Shown: positions 1-9,466 of the stretch, in pieces
How the letters are laid out: every line of letters begins with the position of its first letter
How positions within the stretch are numbered: the first letter of the stretch is position 1
DNA from: JAIVJZ01 sp036386515
GTDB taxonomy: Bacteria; Acidobacteriota; Blastocatellia; Pyrinomonadales; Pyrinomonadaceae
Length of the DNA stretch: 64,000 nt
Assembly (NCBI GenBank): GCA_036386515.1
Contig: DASVVO010000102.1
Coordinates: 1 to 64,000 of the forward strand
Reading direction: 5' to 3'
Notes under the pieces: generated by a model
The model's database searches: none
What the model saw: the letters and a program-made list of their open reading frames with translations, nothing else
What the model was told of the DNA's origin: nothing
Program-made: the position numbers and the translations under genes

Positions 1-42
1 CGTCAGCTTGCTGCGGGGTCGCCGAATGAGAAATATGGGATT

Positions 43-150
43 CCAAAGGGAACGCTGTTCCCTTTGGTCAAGGGCGGGGTCAATACCCCGACCGCGAAGT
101 CGGCGTGCGGCGCGGCTGAGCGACGCCGCCGAAATTTATTAACTCCTTTT
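43..150. repeat. Cluster of short hairpins at the window edge
   Basis: A perfect 11-bp inverted repeat with a 3-base loop lies at 43-67. A 5-bp stem closes CAAT at 76-89, and further small GC stems follow. No coding frame with a start and ribosome binding site is visible before 397. The rest of 1-396 is AT-richer and shows nothing I recognise. The hairpins could end a gene left of the window or belong to a dispersed repeat. Confidence 0.5.
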
Positions 151-396
151 ATTTTAGAAGGGCAACTATATCCTCAATACTCCAAAGCCTTTTGGTAACA
201 CTCGCCGCCATTGCCCATCAACTATTCATGGATTCAGATTTCAAATTGACCCACTACCATCGCTCCACCTGATTCGTTGCCTTGCCTTCGTCCGTCTCGC
301 GCCGTGATGTTATCATGCCCACACGCTCGTCGTTAATTTATGCCACAGACCAGAGAGAGTCCCGACTCGTCTGCAAATTCGCCAAAGAGGATTTCA

Positions 397-2232
397 ATGA
401 CACACCTGTACGCCCGCGCCGCCGCGCGCTCCGGCCTGAGTTTCATTCTTTCGACGCTCCTCGTCTGCCTCTCGCTCGCCGGAAGCACGGGCGCGCAGCC
501 GCGGCAGCCCGCGCGCGGCGCGCAACGCCCGGCCGCCGGTTCAACCCCGGCGCAGCCCACGGCGCGGCCGGGTCAGGCGGCGACGCCGCAGCCCAGACCC
601 AGACTCGTGCTCGTCATCGTCGTGGATCAATTCCGCGCCGACTATCTTGAACGCTTCGGCGACCTCTTCGCGGCGAACGGCGGCCTGCGTCGCCTGGCGC
701 GCGACGGCGCGCAGTGGACGAACGCCAATTACGATCACATGCCGACCTACACCGCGCCCGGCCACGCCACCATTATGACGGGCGCGTGGCCTTCAGAGAC
801 GGGCATCGTCGCCAACGATTGGTACGACCGCGAGGCCGGGCGCATCATCTCGAACGCCTCCGACCCGGAAGACAAGGCCGACCGGCCGCGCTGGCAACTC
901 TTCGGCGGCGGCGCGGGCGAGCGCGCTTCCAGCCCGCGCCGTTTGATCGCCTCGACGCTCGGCGACGAACTCCGGCTCGTCAACCAACGCTCGAAAGTGA
1001 TCGGCATCTCCTCGAAAGATCGCGGCGCGCTCCTGCCCGCCGGTCGCCACGCCAACGCGGCCTACTGGTTCAGCGCGCTCACGGGCAACATGGTTTCGAC
1101 CAACTACTACTTCAACGAACTGCCCGCCTGGGTGGCGCGCTACAACGAAGCGCGCCCGGCGGATAAATATTGCGGGATGGAATGGACGCGCCTCCTGAAA
1201 GACACGGGCGAGTATGAACGCCGCGCCGGGGCGGACGCGCCCCCGTGGGAAAATATCGGAACGACCTCCGACACGAACACCTTCCCGCACAAGGTCGCGG
1301 GCAGCGCGTCCGCTCCGTCGAGACAGTGTTGGAGCGTGCTCGATTATTCGCCCTTCTCAAACGACTTGCTCGTCGGTTTCACGCAGGCGGCGATCGAGCA
1401 TGAGAACCTGGGACGCGACGCCGACACGGACGTGCTCACCGTCAGTTTCTCCGCGAACGATTACGTCGGTCATCGCTTCGGCCCCTACAGCCACGAGGCG
1501 ATGGACATCACTCTGCGCACGGACGCGCAGATCGGAACGCTGCTCGATTTCGTCAGGGATAAGGTCGGCATGCAGCACACGCTCGTCGCCTTCACGGCCG
1601 ACCACGGCGTCGCGCCCATCCCCGAACACGCCGCCGCGATGGGGCTGACCGGCGGGCGCATCGGCAACAGCGACATCATGAACGCCGCGCGCAACGCCGT
1701 CCGCGCGCGCTTCGGGCGCAAGGGCGAAGACAAGGATTCCACCGCCGACTACATTTCCGAACCGTTCTACAACGCCAACATCTTCTTCAACCTCGTCGCG
1801 CTCAAACGCGACGGCATCAACCGCGAAGAGATCGAGCGCGTGGTGGCGGAAGCCGTCTTAACCGTGCCGGGCATCAACCGCGCTTTCACCCGCACGCAAC
1901 TTGAGACGGGCAGCATCTCGGCCGGAGACGTGACGGGTCGGCGCGTGCTGCACGGCTTCCACCCGCGCCGCAGCGGCGACGTGATCCTGGTGCAAGAGCC
2001 GTTCAAGTATTTCAGCGAGGGCGCGTTCTCGATCCCCGCGACGCACGGCTCGCCTTACACCTACGACACGCACGTGCCGCTCATCATCATGGGAACTGGC
2101 GTCGCCGCCGGTCGTTACGCGCAATCCGCCACGCCCGCCGATATCGCCCCGACGCTCGCCACGCTCCTGCGCGTGCAAGCCCCGAGCAACTCGGTCGGGC
2201 GCGTTCTGGTCGAAGGTCTGAGCGGCAAGTAA
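397..2232 (+). CDS. PafA-type alkaline phosphatase (alkaline phosphatase superfamily)
   Basis: This predicted periplasmic phosphomonoesterase has 611 residues. The ATG at 397 follows AGAGG by 6 bases and gives a clear signal peptide (about residues 1-33), so I prefer it to the in-frame ATG at 340. A Pro/Ala/Gln-rich linker precedes the catalytic domain. Visible are the metal-ligand segment VIVVDQFRADY (D77) and the nucleophile segment PTYTAPGHATIMTG (T119). N140 lies 21 residues later, the same spacing as the T79/N100 pair of PafA. The SSKDR segment (K207, R209) corresponds to the PafA Lys/Arg pair that favours monoesters. Late metal ligands lie in FTADHG and in DTHVPL. The family assignment is firm; the natural substrate is inferred. 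It runs in the same direction as the TPR gene 63 bp downstream. Confidence 0.88.
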   Translation: MTHLYARAAARSGLSFILSTLLVCLSLAGSTGAQPRQPARGAQRPAAGSTPAQPTARPGQAATPQPRPRLVLVIVVDQFRADYLERFGDLFAANGGLRRLARDGAQWTNANYDHMPTYTAPGHATIMTGAWPSETGIVANDWYDREAGRIISNASDPEDKADRPRWQLFGGGAGERASSPRRLIASTLGDELRLVNQRSKVIGISSKDRGALLPAGRHANAAYWFSALTGNMVSTNYYFNELPAWVARYNEARPADKYCGMEWTRLLKDTGEYERRAGADAPPWENIGTTSDTNTFPHKVAGSASAPSRQCWSVLDYSPFSNDLLVGFTQAAIEHENLGRDADTDVLTVSFSANDYVGHRFGPYSHEAMDITLRTDAQIGTLLDFVRDKVGMQHTLVAFTADHGVAPIPEHAAAMGLTGGRIGNSDIMNAARNAVRARFGRKGEDKDSTADYISEPFYNANIFFNLVALKRDGINREEIERVVAEAVLTVPGINRAFTRTQLETGSISAGDVTGRRVLHGFHPRRSGDVILVQEPFKYFSEGAFSIPATHGSPYTYDTHVPLIIMGTGVAAGRYAQSATPADIAPTLATLLRVQAPSNSVGRVLVEGLSGK

Positions 2233-2295
2233 AACTTGACTCAAACCTTTGCCCCGGCGCGAAACTTTGCAGTCGGGTGGAGAGAGAAGTTTGTT

Positions 2296-5019
2296 ATGAA
2301 GATTCGAGAAACGCTCTCAAACGTTTGTTTGGCGATCCTGTTCGTGAGCCTGGCGGCGGGCGCAACCGCCGCGCAGAAGAAGCGGCCGGCGGGCAAGGGC
2401 GCGCGCGCGGCCGCGCAACCCTCGAAGGCACGCCCCGCCGCCGCCACAGCGCGCACCGACGAGGCGTTGAAGGCGCAACTCGAAGCTCTGCTCAAACTGC
2501 CGACGGCCGAACGCTTCGCGGGCTTGCGCGCTTTTCTCGCCGCCAACCCGCGTTCGTCGCTCAAGACGCGCGCGACCGAGCAATTCGTGAGCACGCACGC
2601 CGCGCTCGGCGACGAGCGTTTGCAGGCGCAGGACGCGGCGCGCGGCGTCGAACTCTTTAAACAGGCGGTCGCGCTTGCGCCCCCCGAGATGTCCGACAGG
2701 TTGTATTACGAAGTCGTCTCACAGTTGCCCGCGAACCTGTTCCTGCGCGGTCAAACTCCGGCCGCGCTCGAACTCGCGCGCGCCATCGAAGCGAAGGCGG
2801 GCGCGGACGCCAAACGCCTGCTCGCGCTGGCGGCCTTTTACCTGAGCGTCGAACAGGCGGACGAGGCGGCGCGCGTGGCGAAGTCGGCCATCACGCTCGC
2901 GCCCGACCTGGCGGCCGCGCACCAAGCCCTCGGCGCGGCGCATCGCCTCGCGCTCCGGCTCGACGAAGCGGCGGCCGAATACGCGCGCTCCGTCGAACTC
3001 GACCCGCGCTCCCTACCCGCGCGCCGCAGCCTCGCGGACTTGCGCCGCGCGACGGGCAAACCCGAAGAAGCCCTCTCGCTCTACCGCGAGTTGTTGGCGG
3101 CCGACGCCAATGACCGAGGGGCGCGGACGGGCATCGTGCTCGCGCTTTTCGACGCGGGCAAACGCGAAGAGGCGGAACGCGAACTCACGGCCGCGCTCGC
3201 GGCCGAGCCGCGCAATCTGTCGTTGCTCACGGGCGCGGCCTACTGGTACGCGGCGCACGCGGAGAAGGCGCGCGCCCTTGAGTTGGCCGGTCAGGCCGTG
3301 CGGATCGAACCGCGTTTCACCTGGGCGCAGGTCGCGCTCGCCCGCGCGCTCGTCGCCAACCGGATGCCGCTCGATGCCGAACGCGCCTTGCGCTTCGCGC
3401 GCCAGTACGGCCGTTTCCCCACGCTCGATTACGAACTCGCCAGCGCGCTCGCCGCCGCCGGTCTCTATCACGAAGCGTTCGACGAACTCACGCGCAGTTT
3501 CACGCTCAAGGACGGCCAACTCGAAACGCAACTCGCCGGGCGACTCCCGGCGCGCGCCCCGAATTTCATCGAACTCGTCGCCCCCGAACGCCGCGCCAGC
3601 ATCTTTCAAGCGACCGCCGCCGACACGGAGGCGAACGCGCGCATGCTCAAAGGTCTGCTCGCGCTGCACCTCGCGCTCGACGCTTTGGCCGGGACGGCGG
3701 CGGGCGAGGGCGGCGCGGCGAATCAAACGGACGCCGCCGTCGTTTCGGCCGCGAACGATTTCACGTCGGGCGCAGACGAGATGCGCGCCTTCCGCCAACT
3801 CTACGCGGCGAGCCGTTTGCTGCGTCGCGGCGTCGCGCTGCCGACCGTGCTTGAGTTGATGGAAGCGGCGCGCTCGCACGTCGAGGCCGCCATCGGCGCG
3901 CCGGAGGCGACCGCCGCGACGACCGCCGACGAATTGCGCGACGTGCGCGCGAACGCCATCGCGCAGGGCAGCACGCCCGACATCCCGACGCTGCCGCGCA
4001 ACGCCGTCTCGAACATCCTGCGCGGGCGCATCGAAGAGTTGACCGGCATGGCCTTGCTCGGCCAGGGCAAGACGGCCGAGGCCGTCGCCGCGCTCCGCCG
4101 CGCCGTGAGCGTGCTCCCCGAACGGAGCCTCTACTGGCGCACCGCGCAGTGGCGGCTCGGCACCGCGCTCGCCAGCGGCGGCCAGGAACGCGACGCGCTC
4201 GCCGCCTACCTCAAAAGTTATAACCCCGACGCGCCCGATGCCGCGCGCCGCGCCGTCATCGAATCTCTCTACACGAAAGTCAACGGCTCGCCCGCCGGAC
4301 TCGACGCGCAGATCGGCGCCGCCCCCGCGCGCCTCGTCACGCTCGAAGCCGTGAGCGCCAGCCCGACCGCCACGCCCGCGCCCGTCGAGACTCCCGCGCC
4401 TGCCGCCAATCCACCGGCCGCCGCAGCGACGCCCGCCGCCGCAGCGACGCCCGCCGCCAATGCGACGCCTGAGCCTTCCCCTTCGCCAACGAGCGCGCCT
4501 GAAGTTCCCGTCGTGACGACGACGCCCGAACCCTCTCCCTCCGCGACGCCTGAGACGCCGGTCGCAAGTCCCACGCCGGGGTCGCCCACGACCACCCCGA
4601 CGCCTTCCGCGCAACCCGAACCGGACACGACGCCGACGCCCGCAACAGCAGCAGCAGCAGCCCCGGCGGCCGAACCGACGCCCGCACCGGCGCAATCAAA
4701 CACGACCGCCGCGGCGAAACGCGAGGGAGCGAACCGGGGCGCGTGCGCGCTCGTCTTGAGCGCACGCGCGTTGGAGTTGAACCACAGCGGCGGCTCGGCC
4801 GTCGTCGTCGTCAGCCTCGAAGGCAAAGGCAACCTCGCGGGCGTCAACGCCGTCACCGCCAACTGGTCGGACATCATCATCCTGCGTGAACCGCAAGGCG
4901 ACGCCGGTGCCGATTCGCTCAAGTTCACCGTCACCTCGATCAGCAAAACCACCGGCACCTTCAACATCACCTTCAAGTCGCCCTGCGGCGCGGAGGAGTT
5001 GGCCGTCACGGTGAAATAA
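2296..5019 (+). CDS. Exported TPR-repeat protein with Pro/Thr linker and C-terminal beta domain
   Basis: This 907-residue protein has no assignable enzymatic role. The ATG at 2296 is preceded by the purine-rich stretch GGAGAGAGAAG and gives a good signal peptide ending near TAAQKK. A TTG at 2236 would add an implausible N-terminus. Residues about 60-670 are Ala/Leu/Glu-rich helical pairs typical of tetratricopeptide repeats. Residues about 683-807 are a Pro/Thr/Ala/Glu linker. The last 95 residues look like a small beta-sandwich (immunoglobulin- or BACON-like), and its two cysteines could form a disulfide. It probably acts as an envelope scaffold. A purine-type inverted repeat follows the stop codon. 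Confidence 0.8.
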   Translation: MKIRETLSNVCLAILFVSLAAGATAAQKKRPAGKGARAAAQPSKARPAAATARTDEALKAQLEALLKLPTAERFAGLRAFLAANPRSSLKTRATEQFVSTHAALGDERLQAQDAARGVELFKQAVALAPPEMSDRLYYEVVSQLPANLFLRGQTPAALELARAIEAKAGADAKRLLALAAFYLSVEQADEAARVAKSAITLAPDLAAAHQALGAAHRLALRLDEAAAEYARSVELDPRSLPARRSLADLRRATGKPEEALSLYRELLAADANDRGARTGIVLALFDAGKREEAERELTAALAAEPRNLSLLTGAAYWYAAHAEKARALELAGQAVRIEPRFTWAQVALARALVANRMPLDAERALRFARQYGRFPTLDYELASALAAAGLYHEAFDELTRSFTLKDGQLETQLAGRLPARAPNFIELVAPERRASIFQATAADTEANARMLKGLLALHLALDALAGTAAGEGGAANQTDAAVVSAANDFTSGADEMRAFRQLYAASRLLRRGVALPTVLELMEAARSHVEAAIGAPEATAATTADELRDVRANAIAQGSTPDIPTLPRNAVSNILRGRIEELTGMALLGQGKTAEAVAALRRAVSVLPERSLYWRTAQWRLGTALASGGQERDALAAYLKSYNPDAPDAARRAVIESLYTKVNGSPAGLDAQIGAAPARLVTLEAVSASPTATPAPVETPAPAANPPAAAATPAAAATPAANATPEPSPSPTSAPEVPVVTTTPEPSPSATPETPVASPTPGSPTTTPTPSAQPEPDTTPTPATAAAAAPAAEPTPAPAQSNTTAAAKREGANRGACALVLSARALELNHSGGSAVVVVSLEGKGNLAGVNAVTANWSDIIILREPQGDAGADSLKFTVTSISKTTGTFNITFKSPCGAEELAVTVK

Positions 5020-5025
5020 AGGCGA

Positions 5026-5145
5026 GAAGGGAAGGAAAAAGGGAAAAGGGAAAGGGGAAAGGGAAAGGGGGAGACGAAGCGAAAGCCATCCGCACTTTCC
5101 GTCTCCGGTCTTCCTTTCTCCCTTCCCCCCTTTTCCCTTTCCCCT
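5026..5145. repeat. Purine-run intergenic inverted repeat
   Basis: A run of GGGAAAGG units (5026-5081) is answered by CCCTTTCC units (5115-5145), with a short spacer between. It sits between convergent genes (TPR protein and thioredoxin) and could fold as a bidirectional terminator. The same type recurs at 25341, 40590 and 49684. Confidence 0.75.
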
Positions 5146-5150
5146 CGCTT

Positions 5151-5612
5151 TCAGACGTGTGCCGCGAGACGCGCGGCGATGGCCTGCTTGGGTTGCGCGC
5201 CGACGATGCGTTCGACGAGTTGGCCGTGTTTGAAGATGAGCAAGGTGGGGATACTGCGGACGCCGAACTGCGCCGAAGTCTGCGGGTTCTCGTCAACGTT
5301 CAATTTGGCGATCCGGTAGCGGCCTTGCGAGGCGGCGGCGAGTTCGTCGAGGGCGGGCGCGATCAGGCGGCACGGCGCGCACCATTCAGCCCAACAGTCG
5401 AGCAGCACGGGGACGTTGCCGCCGCCGAGCACGTCGCGCGCGAAAGTGGCGTCCGTCACGGTGATCGGCCGGTTGCCCGCGCGGCCGTCCGCCGCATGCG
5501 CCGTCAACCGCGCGCCGCACCGCCCGCACACCGCGCGCAAATTCTTCCGCCCCGCCTCCTCGTTCACGCGATTCTTCGCGCCGCAATTCTCACAGGTCAC
5601 AACCGCCATCAT
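5151..5612 (-). CDS. trxC: Thioredoxin 2-like protein with N-terminal zinc finger
   Basis: This cytosolic disulfide reductase has 153 residues. Two CxxC pairs (CENC at about residue 8 and CGRC at about residue 30) form the zinc ribbon typical of TrxC. A thioredoxin fold follows, with active site WAEWCAPC near residue 80 and the cis-proline segment SIPTLLIFK near residue 125. Two consecutive Met codons open the frame and either could be the start. TrxC proteins reduce protein disulfides and are often linked to oxidative stress. The gene is convergent with the TPR gene and ends beside the purine-run repeat. The TrxC subfamily call rests on the zinc ribbon. Confidence 0.9.
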   Translation of the reverse strand: MMAVVTCENCGAKNRVNEEAGRKNLRAVCGRCGARLTAHAADGRAGNRPITVTDATFARDVLGGGNVPVLLDCWAEWCAPCRLIAPALDELAAASQGRYRIAKLNVDENPQTSAQFGVRSIPTLLIFKHGQLVERIVGAQPKQAIAARLAAHV

Positions 5613-5769
5613 CTTCCGACGCCTCCTTTCTCCCTCTCACCTGTCCGGGAGAAAATTATAGCGGGCACGGCCGGAAAGGAAAGCGGAGACGAAAGCCAAA
5701 GGGCGGGAGCCGGAATCCAAAACGCCGGGAGCCGGGAGCCGGACGATGCGCTTGGGCGATACGGCATGC

Positions 5770-5811
5770 CCGGCTATCGAGACAGGCCGCCCGGCTATCG
5801 AGACAGGCCGC
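5770..5811. repeat. Two tandem 21-bp direct repeats
   Basis: The unit CCGGCTATCGAGACAGGCCG plus one C occurs twice without a gap, in the intergenic region between the thioredoxin and receiver genes. A short GCCGGGA duplication lies just upstream, near 5724-5742. No coding sense is apparent. Confidence 0.7.
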
Positions 5812-5864
5812 GCGGCCAGCAGACGGGCGCGCGCATATTCCGTCTCCCGGCTTCGCTTTCAACT

Positions 5865-6248
5865 TCATCCCGGTGTCTCGACCATCTCACAGAGCAGCCC
5901 CTTGATCGTTTCGACGAGCGACTTCATGCCTTCGGGTTTCTTCAGGAAGATATTGACGCCGGCGGTGCGCGCTTCGAGGCGGCGTTCGGTGGCCGAGAGC
6001 ATGACGATGGGCGTGTGGCGGCGTCGTTCGAGCGTGCGGGCGATGGAGGCGAGCGCGACGCCCGTGATGCCGGGCAGGTCGTCGTCGAGCAGGATCAGGT
6101 CGTATGGCTCCGCGCCCCGAATTTTATCGAGCGCGACGAGTCCGTCGTCGCAATCTTCGACGCGCCAGCCTTCGAGTTCGAGCGTCTCTTTGACGATGTG
6201 TTTGACGGGTTGAAAATCTTCCGCGTACAGAATGGTGATGGGTAGCAT
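5865..6248 (-). CDS. Single-domain response regulator (CheY-like receiver)
   Basis: This is a stand-alone receiver domain of 127 residues without an output domain. The acidic pair E10/D11 (LYAEDF), phospho-acceptor D55 in LLDDDLPGITG, the switch Ser in VMLSAT and the conserved Lys of FLKKP (K104) are all present, so it should accept phosphate. No histidine kinase is adjacent. It differs from the three receivers linked to HTH genes later in the window: it has a canonical DxxLP motif and lacks their upstream boxes. The neighbour at 6492-8771 is a sigma54 regulator on the same strand, separated by about 240 bp with two hairpins, so co-transcription is unlikely. The partner is unknown. Confidence 0.88.
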   Translation of the reverse strand: MLPITILYAEDFQPVKHIVKETLELEGWRVEDCDDGLVALDKIRGAEPYDLILLDDDLPGITGVALASIARTLERRRHTPIVMLSATERRLEARTAGVNIFLKKPEGMKSLVETIKGLLCEMVETPG

Positions 6249-6343
6249 TCGGGCTGAAATCCTTTAGTGAGAATCGGGACGGGACGCGCGGCCTTTGGCT
6301 CAAGCAGAGGAGTGAGTTGCTTGAGGCGCGATTTTTGTCGCCG

Positions 6344-6467
6344 GAACACGAGAGCCGCCGTCACGGGGCGGCGGCGACTCTCGTGTTCTTACATCTTCTC
6401 TATGCAGGAATCAGGCCAGGAGGAAAAGAGGCCGTTTTACGGCGCACAGGCGTGGACACCTGTGCGC
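6344..6467 (-). terminator. Two hairpins downstream of the sigma54 regulator gene
   Basis: An imperfect stem of about 17 bp spans 6344-6388, and a perfect 9-bp stem (GCGCACAGG with its complement) spans 6442-6467. On the minus strand they follow the stop of the regulator gene, and a CTCTTTT run lies between them. Terminator function is inferred. Confidence 0.5.
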
Positions 6468-6491
6468 GCGAAGGGGAAAATTTACCGCGCG

Positions 6492-8771
6492 TCAGCCGCG
6501 CTTCGGCCCGTAGTTCTTGATGATGCTGCGCTTGCGGGTCTTTGCGGGCGTTCTTGCAGCGAGCAGGTTCTTGTTTCTGTTTTTGAGACGCCAGTTGAGA
6601 GATTCGTGGTGTTTGAAGCCGAGCAGCCGCGCCGCGTTCGACACTTTTCCTTCGGCGTCGCGCAGAGCCTTCTCGATCAGTCGCTCCTCGAAACGCTGCA
6701 CCTCTTCCTTGAGCGAGAAGTTAGCCCACGGGTCTGCGAAGTCGGCCTTGCCCGACAGCCGCAGCGCAACCGTCTCCACGGCCTCGGCCTCGATGGTGCT
6801 GCCGTCGTTCGCCACCACCATCGTCCGCTCGATCAGCGAACGCAACTCGCGCGCATTGCCCTGCAACGGCAGGCGGCACATCGCCTCGATCGCCTCGGCG
6901 GTGAAGCGCACGCGCTTGCCCTGCCGTTTCATCGTCTCGCGGATGAAGTGCTCGGCGATGACGGGAATGTCTTCCACGCGCGCGCGCAGCGGCGGCAGTT
7001 CGAGATGAAAATTTTGGAGACGATAGAAAAGGTCACGGCGGAAACGCCCTGCCGCCACCTCGTCTTCGATGACCCGATTCGTCGCCGCCATCACGCGCAC
7101 GTCAATGCGTTCGGCCGCGCCCGCGCCCACCGTATGAATCTCGCCGTACTCGATGAAGCGCAACAGCTTGCTCTGATTCGCCGGGCTTAACTCGGCGATC
7201 TCGTCCAGAAAGAGCGTCCCGCCCGCCGCGAGCCGCGCCGCGCCCGGATAATCCTCCGTCGCGCCCGTGAAACTGCCCTTCACATGCCCGAACAACTGCG
7301 ACTCGATCAGCGTCTCACAGAGCGTCGCGCAGTTGACGGCGATGAACCGGCCGGGGCGGCCGCTCCACTCGTGCATCAGGCGCGCCAACAACTCCTTGCC
7401 CGTTCCCGTCTCGCCCGTCAAGAGCGCGGCTCCCGGCGAGTGCGAAACGATGTGCGCCTGCCTGAGTAACGCCGCCGTCTGCTCCGACCCGTAGGCGAAC
7501 CCGGAGGTGTCAAACTCGATGTTGTGCGTTCGCTCCGCCGCGATCACGCGCCGCGCACACGCCCGCAGCCGCTTCAAGAGGCTCGGCTGCTGCGTTCCCG
7601 TCAACAGGTAGTCGGCCAACTCGTAGATCGCACGCAACTCGGCGATCGTCAGGTGATCGCCGAGTTCTTCGAGCATCGTCAGTTCCGCCGTCCCGGCCTC
7701 TTCCAGCGCGCCCGCTTGCTCCGCCACTTCAAACGCGCTCTGCAACACCGCGCGCGCCTCGCTCCGCCTGCCCAGACGCGCCAGGGCCGTCCCCTGCGTG
7801 GTCAAAGCCCCGGCCAGAAGGGCTTGTTGCCCGCCGTTTCGCAACCTGCGGACGGCCTCTCCCACCACCCGCTCCGCCTCCGCGCTGCTTCCCTGCGCCA
7901 GAAAGATGCGCGCCCGCGTTTCATCCACCTGCGCGATGTGGACGCTGTCCTTCAGGCTCACAAACAATTTGCGCGCGCAATCCAGGTGGTCGTCGGCTTC
8001 CTCGTAGCGACCCATCGTGAAGAGGAAGTAACCGAAATTGTTCTCGACCCCGGCTCGATACTGCGTATGCCCGGCCTGCGCCAGGTGATAACTCGCCGCC
8101 GCATAGGCGATGAGCGCGCGGTCTGCGTAGTCGTGCTGATGCTCTCCCATGCTGAGGGCTTCCAACACGATGGCGAGTTCCATGTGGAAGAAACCCTTCT
8201 GCGCGTCGCTGTGGCTGGCTTCGAATAAGGGCGCGGCTTCGGTGAGAAAGAGCAGGGCGTCGCTGAAACGCGTGGCGCAGGCCTCGACCATCGCGCTCCG
8301 CAGTAAGGTGGTGGCTCTCTGTTCGCGGTTGGCGGGAGATATTTGCGGGCGGGCTTGGCTCAGGATCACGCGCGCGTCGTCGTAGGCGCCGGCTCTCCAG
8401 TAGCAATGACCGAGTTCGGTTTGCGCTTCCGCGACCTTTTCCGTATCGTGTAGTGATTCGTAGAGTCTGATACTTTCGCTGATTAAATCTTTAGCCGTTT
8501 CCTGCGCGCCGGTAATTTGCCTGTAACTACCGATGAATCCCGTCAAAACGCCCGCGCGCAACAATATCTCCGCCGCGCAGCCCGTCTCCAACTCGTCAAC
8601 TTGCGGACGCTCCCCGACGCCATCCCACCATTCCGACAATGAGACGCACGCCGCTTCGTAATCTCCTACCTCTTCAAACTGTTTAGCAGTGTGGCAGCGC
8701 AGCCTGACCAGTTCTTCGACGGAGAGCGTCGAGGTAAATTGTTGCCGGGAGACCTGTTTCACTAAACTCAT
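6492..8771 (-). CDS. Sigma54-dependent transcriptional activator with TPR sensor region
   Basis: This bacterial enhancer-binding protein has 759 residues. The N-terminal 400 or so residues are helical pairs resembling TPR/MalT-like repeats and replace the usual receiver or GAF sensor. The AAA+ domain carries Walker A GETGTGKE (about residue 449), a GSFTGA loop (about 500; consensus GAFTGA, with A to S) that contacts sigma54, Walker B GTLFLDEIAEL and the arginine-finger region FRRDLFYRL. A Fis-type HTH lies near residues 700-730, followed by a basic tail. It should bind an upstream enhancer and activate a sigma54 promoter. It is divergent from a small secreted peptide gene at 8920, a plausible target, although I could not find a good -24/-12 element between them. 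Confidence 0.9.
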   Translation of the reverse strand: MSLVKQVSRQQFTSTLSVEELVRLRCHTAKQFEEVGDYEAACVSLSEWWDGVGERPQVDELETGCAAEILLRAGVLTGFIGSYRQITGAQETAKDLISESIRLYESLHDTEKVAEAQTELGHCYWRAGAYDDARVILSQARPQISPANREQRATTLLRSAMVEACATRFSDALLFLTEAAPLFEASHSDAQKGFFHMELAIVLEALSMGEHQHDYADRALIAYAAASYHLAQAGHTQYRAGVENNFGYFLFTMGRYEEADDHLDCARKLFVSLKDSVHIAQVDETRARIFLAQGSSAEAERVVGEAVRRLRNGGQQALLAGALTTQGTALARLGRRSEARAVLQSAFEVAEQAGALEEAGTAELTMLEELGDHLTIAELRAIYELADYLLTGTQQPSLLKRLRACARRVIAAERTHNIEFDTSGFAYGSEQTAALLRQAHIVSHSPGAALLTGETGTGKELLARLMHEWSGRPGRFIAVNCATLCETLIESQLFGHVKGSFTGATEDYPGAARLAAGGTLFLDEIAELSPANQSKLLRFIEYGEIHTVGAGAAERIDVRVMAATNRVIEDEVAAGRFRRDLFYRLQNFHLELPPLRARVEDIPVIAEHFIRETMKRQGKRVRFTAEAIEAMCRLPLQGNARELRSLIERTMVVANDGSTIEAEAVETVALRLSGKADFADPWANFSLKEEVQRFEERLIEKALRDAEGKVSNAARLLGFKHHESLNWRLKNRNKNLLAARTPAKTRKRSIIKNYGPKRG

Positions 8772-8919
8772 GTAAGCGTTACCTTTCCAGTATGTTGCTA
8801 ATTAACTTGCAAGCAGTTGAGCCATTGCCTATGATGCTTCTGAAAGTATTTTGTCAGCCTTTTACTCACCAGTAGTCCAGACGGTTATCGCTGACCGCAA
8901 CCTTTCTTTAGGAGAAACC

Positions 8920-9168
8920 ATGAAAGTCTTGAGACAATTTTGCACCGTTACTGTTTTAACCATCGTGCTTGCCCAGTTTGCGTTGGCGGAGGGAACCATC
9001 CATCCCGGCATCATTCCGCCGCCGCCGCCGCCGACGGCCTGTTGCAGCGTGGTCGAACCTGTTCCGCCCAGTTCCGGTGAAGAACTTAACAACGACGAGG
9101 ATACAATGACTGATTTAGTGACGGAAGCGGCACTGAGTCTGGTTCGGAGTTTGCTCGCGTTGTTCTAA
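8920..9168 (+). CDS. Small secreted proline-rich peptide
   Basis: This 82-residue product opens with a clean signal peptide (MKVLRQFCTVTVLTIVLAQF, then ALAEG). The mature part is short: a run of six prolines, a Cys-Cys pair, an acidic middle segment and a hydrophobic C-terminus ending LVRSLLALF. The ATG at 8920 has TTTAGGAG 6 bases upstream; an in-frame TTG at 8851 would destroy the signal peptide. It matches no family I can name. It faces away from the TPR-sigma54 regulator gene and is probably its target or partner (inference from position). The following 300 bp hold no gene. Confidence 0.65.
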   Translation: MKVLRQFCTVTVLTIVLAQFALAEGTIHPGIIPPPPPPTACCSVVEPVPPSSGEELNNDEDTMTDLVTEAALSLVRSLLALF

Positions 9169-9466
9169 GAAATCCCTTCAATTTCAGTGCCTGCATCGCT
9201 GCTGTGGTTAGTCTCAGGCGGCGCGGCCTTCGTGCGACCATTTACGGGCGGCGGGGGCACGGCGGATGTCTGGAGAGGGGGAAAACCCACTGCACGACGA
9301 AGATTAACCGCTAGAGCTTGCTAAATGCAATTGTTTTCTTCGTTTGGACAACGTAAAAAGTTTCGGCGCGGGGGTGGTTGGTCGCGGCGTGAACTTTCGT
9401 AGTAAGATGCCGGATCGAAAGGGCTTCTCCCGTACATCCAGCATAAGTAAAGGAAAGTTGCACACG

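Noticed and set aside
3013..4695. Long minus-strand reading frame opposite the TPR gene
   Set aside because: Its translation is Arg/Gly-rich low complexity, it has no credible ribosome binding site, and it mirrors the codon bias of the real gene. Similar antisense frames at 17031-18725, 20091-21533, 23749-24900 and 34263-36377 were rejected for the same reason.
8772..8919. Sigma54 -24/-12 promoter between the regulator and the peptide gene
   Set aside because: TTGC phrases occur, but none has GG at the right distance upstream.
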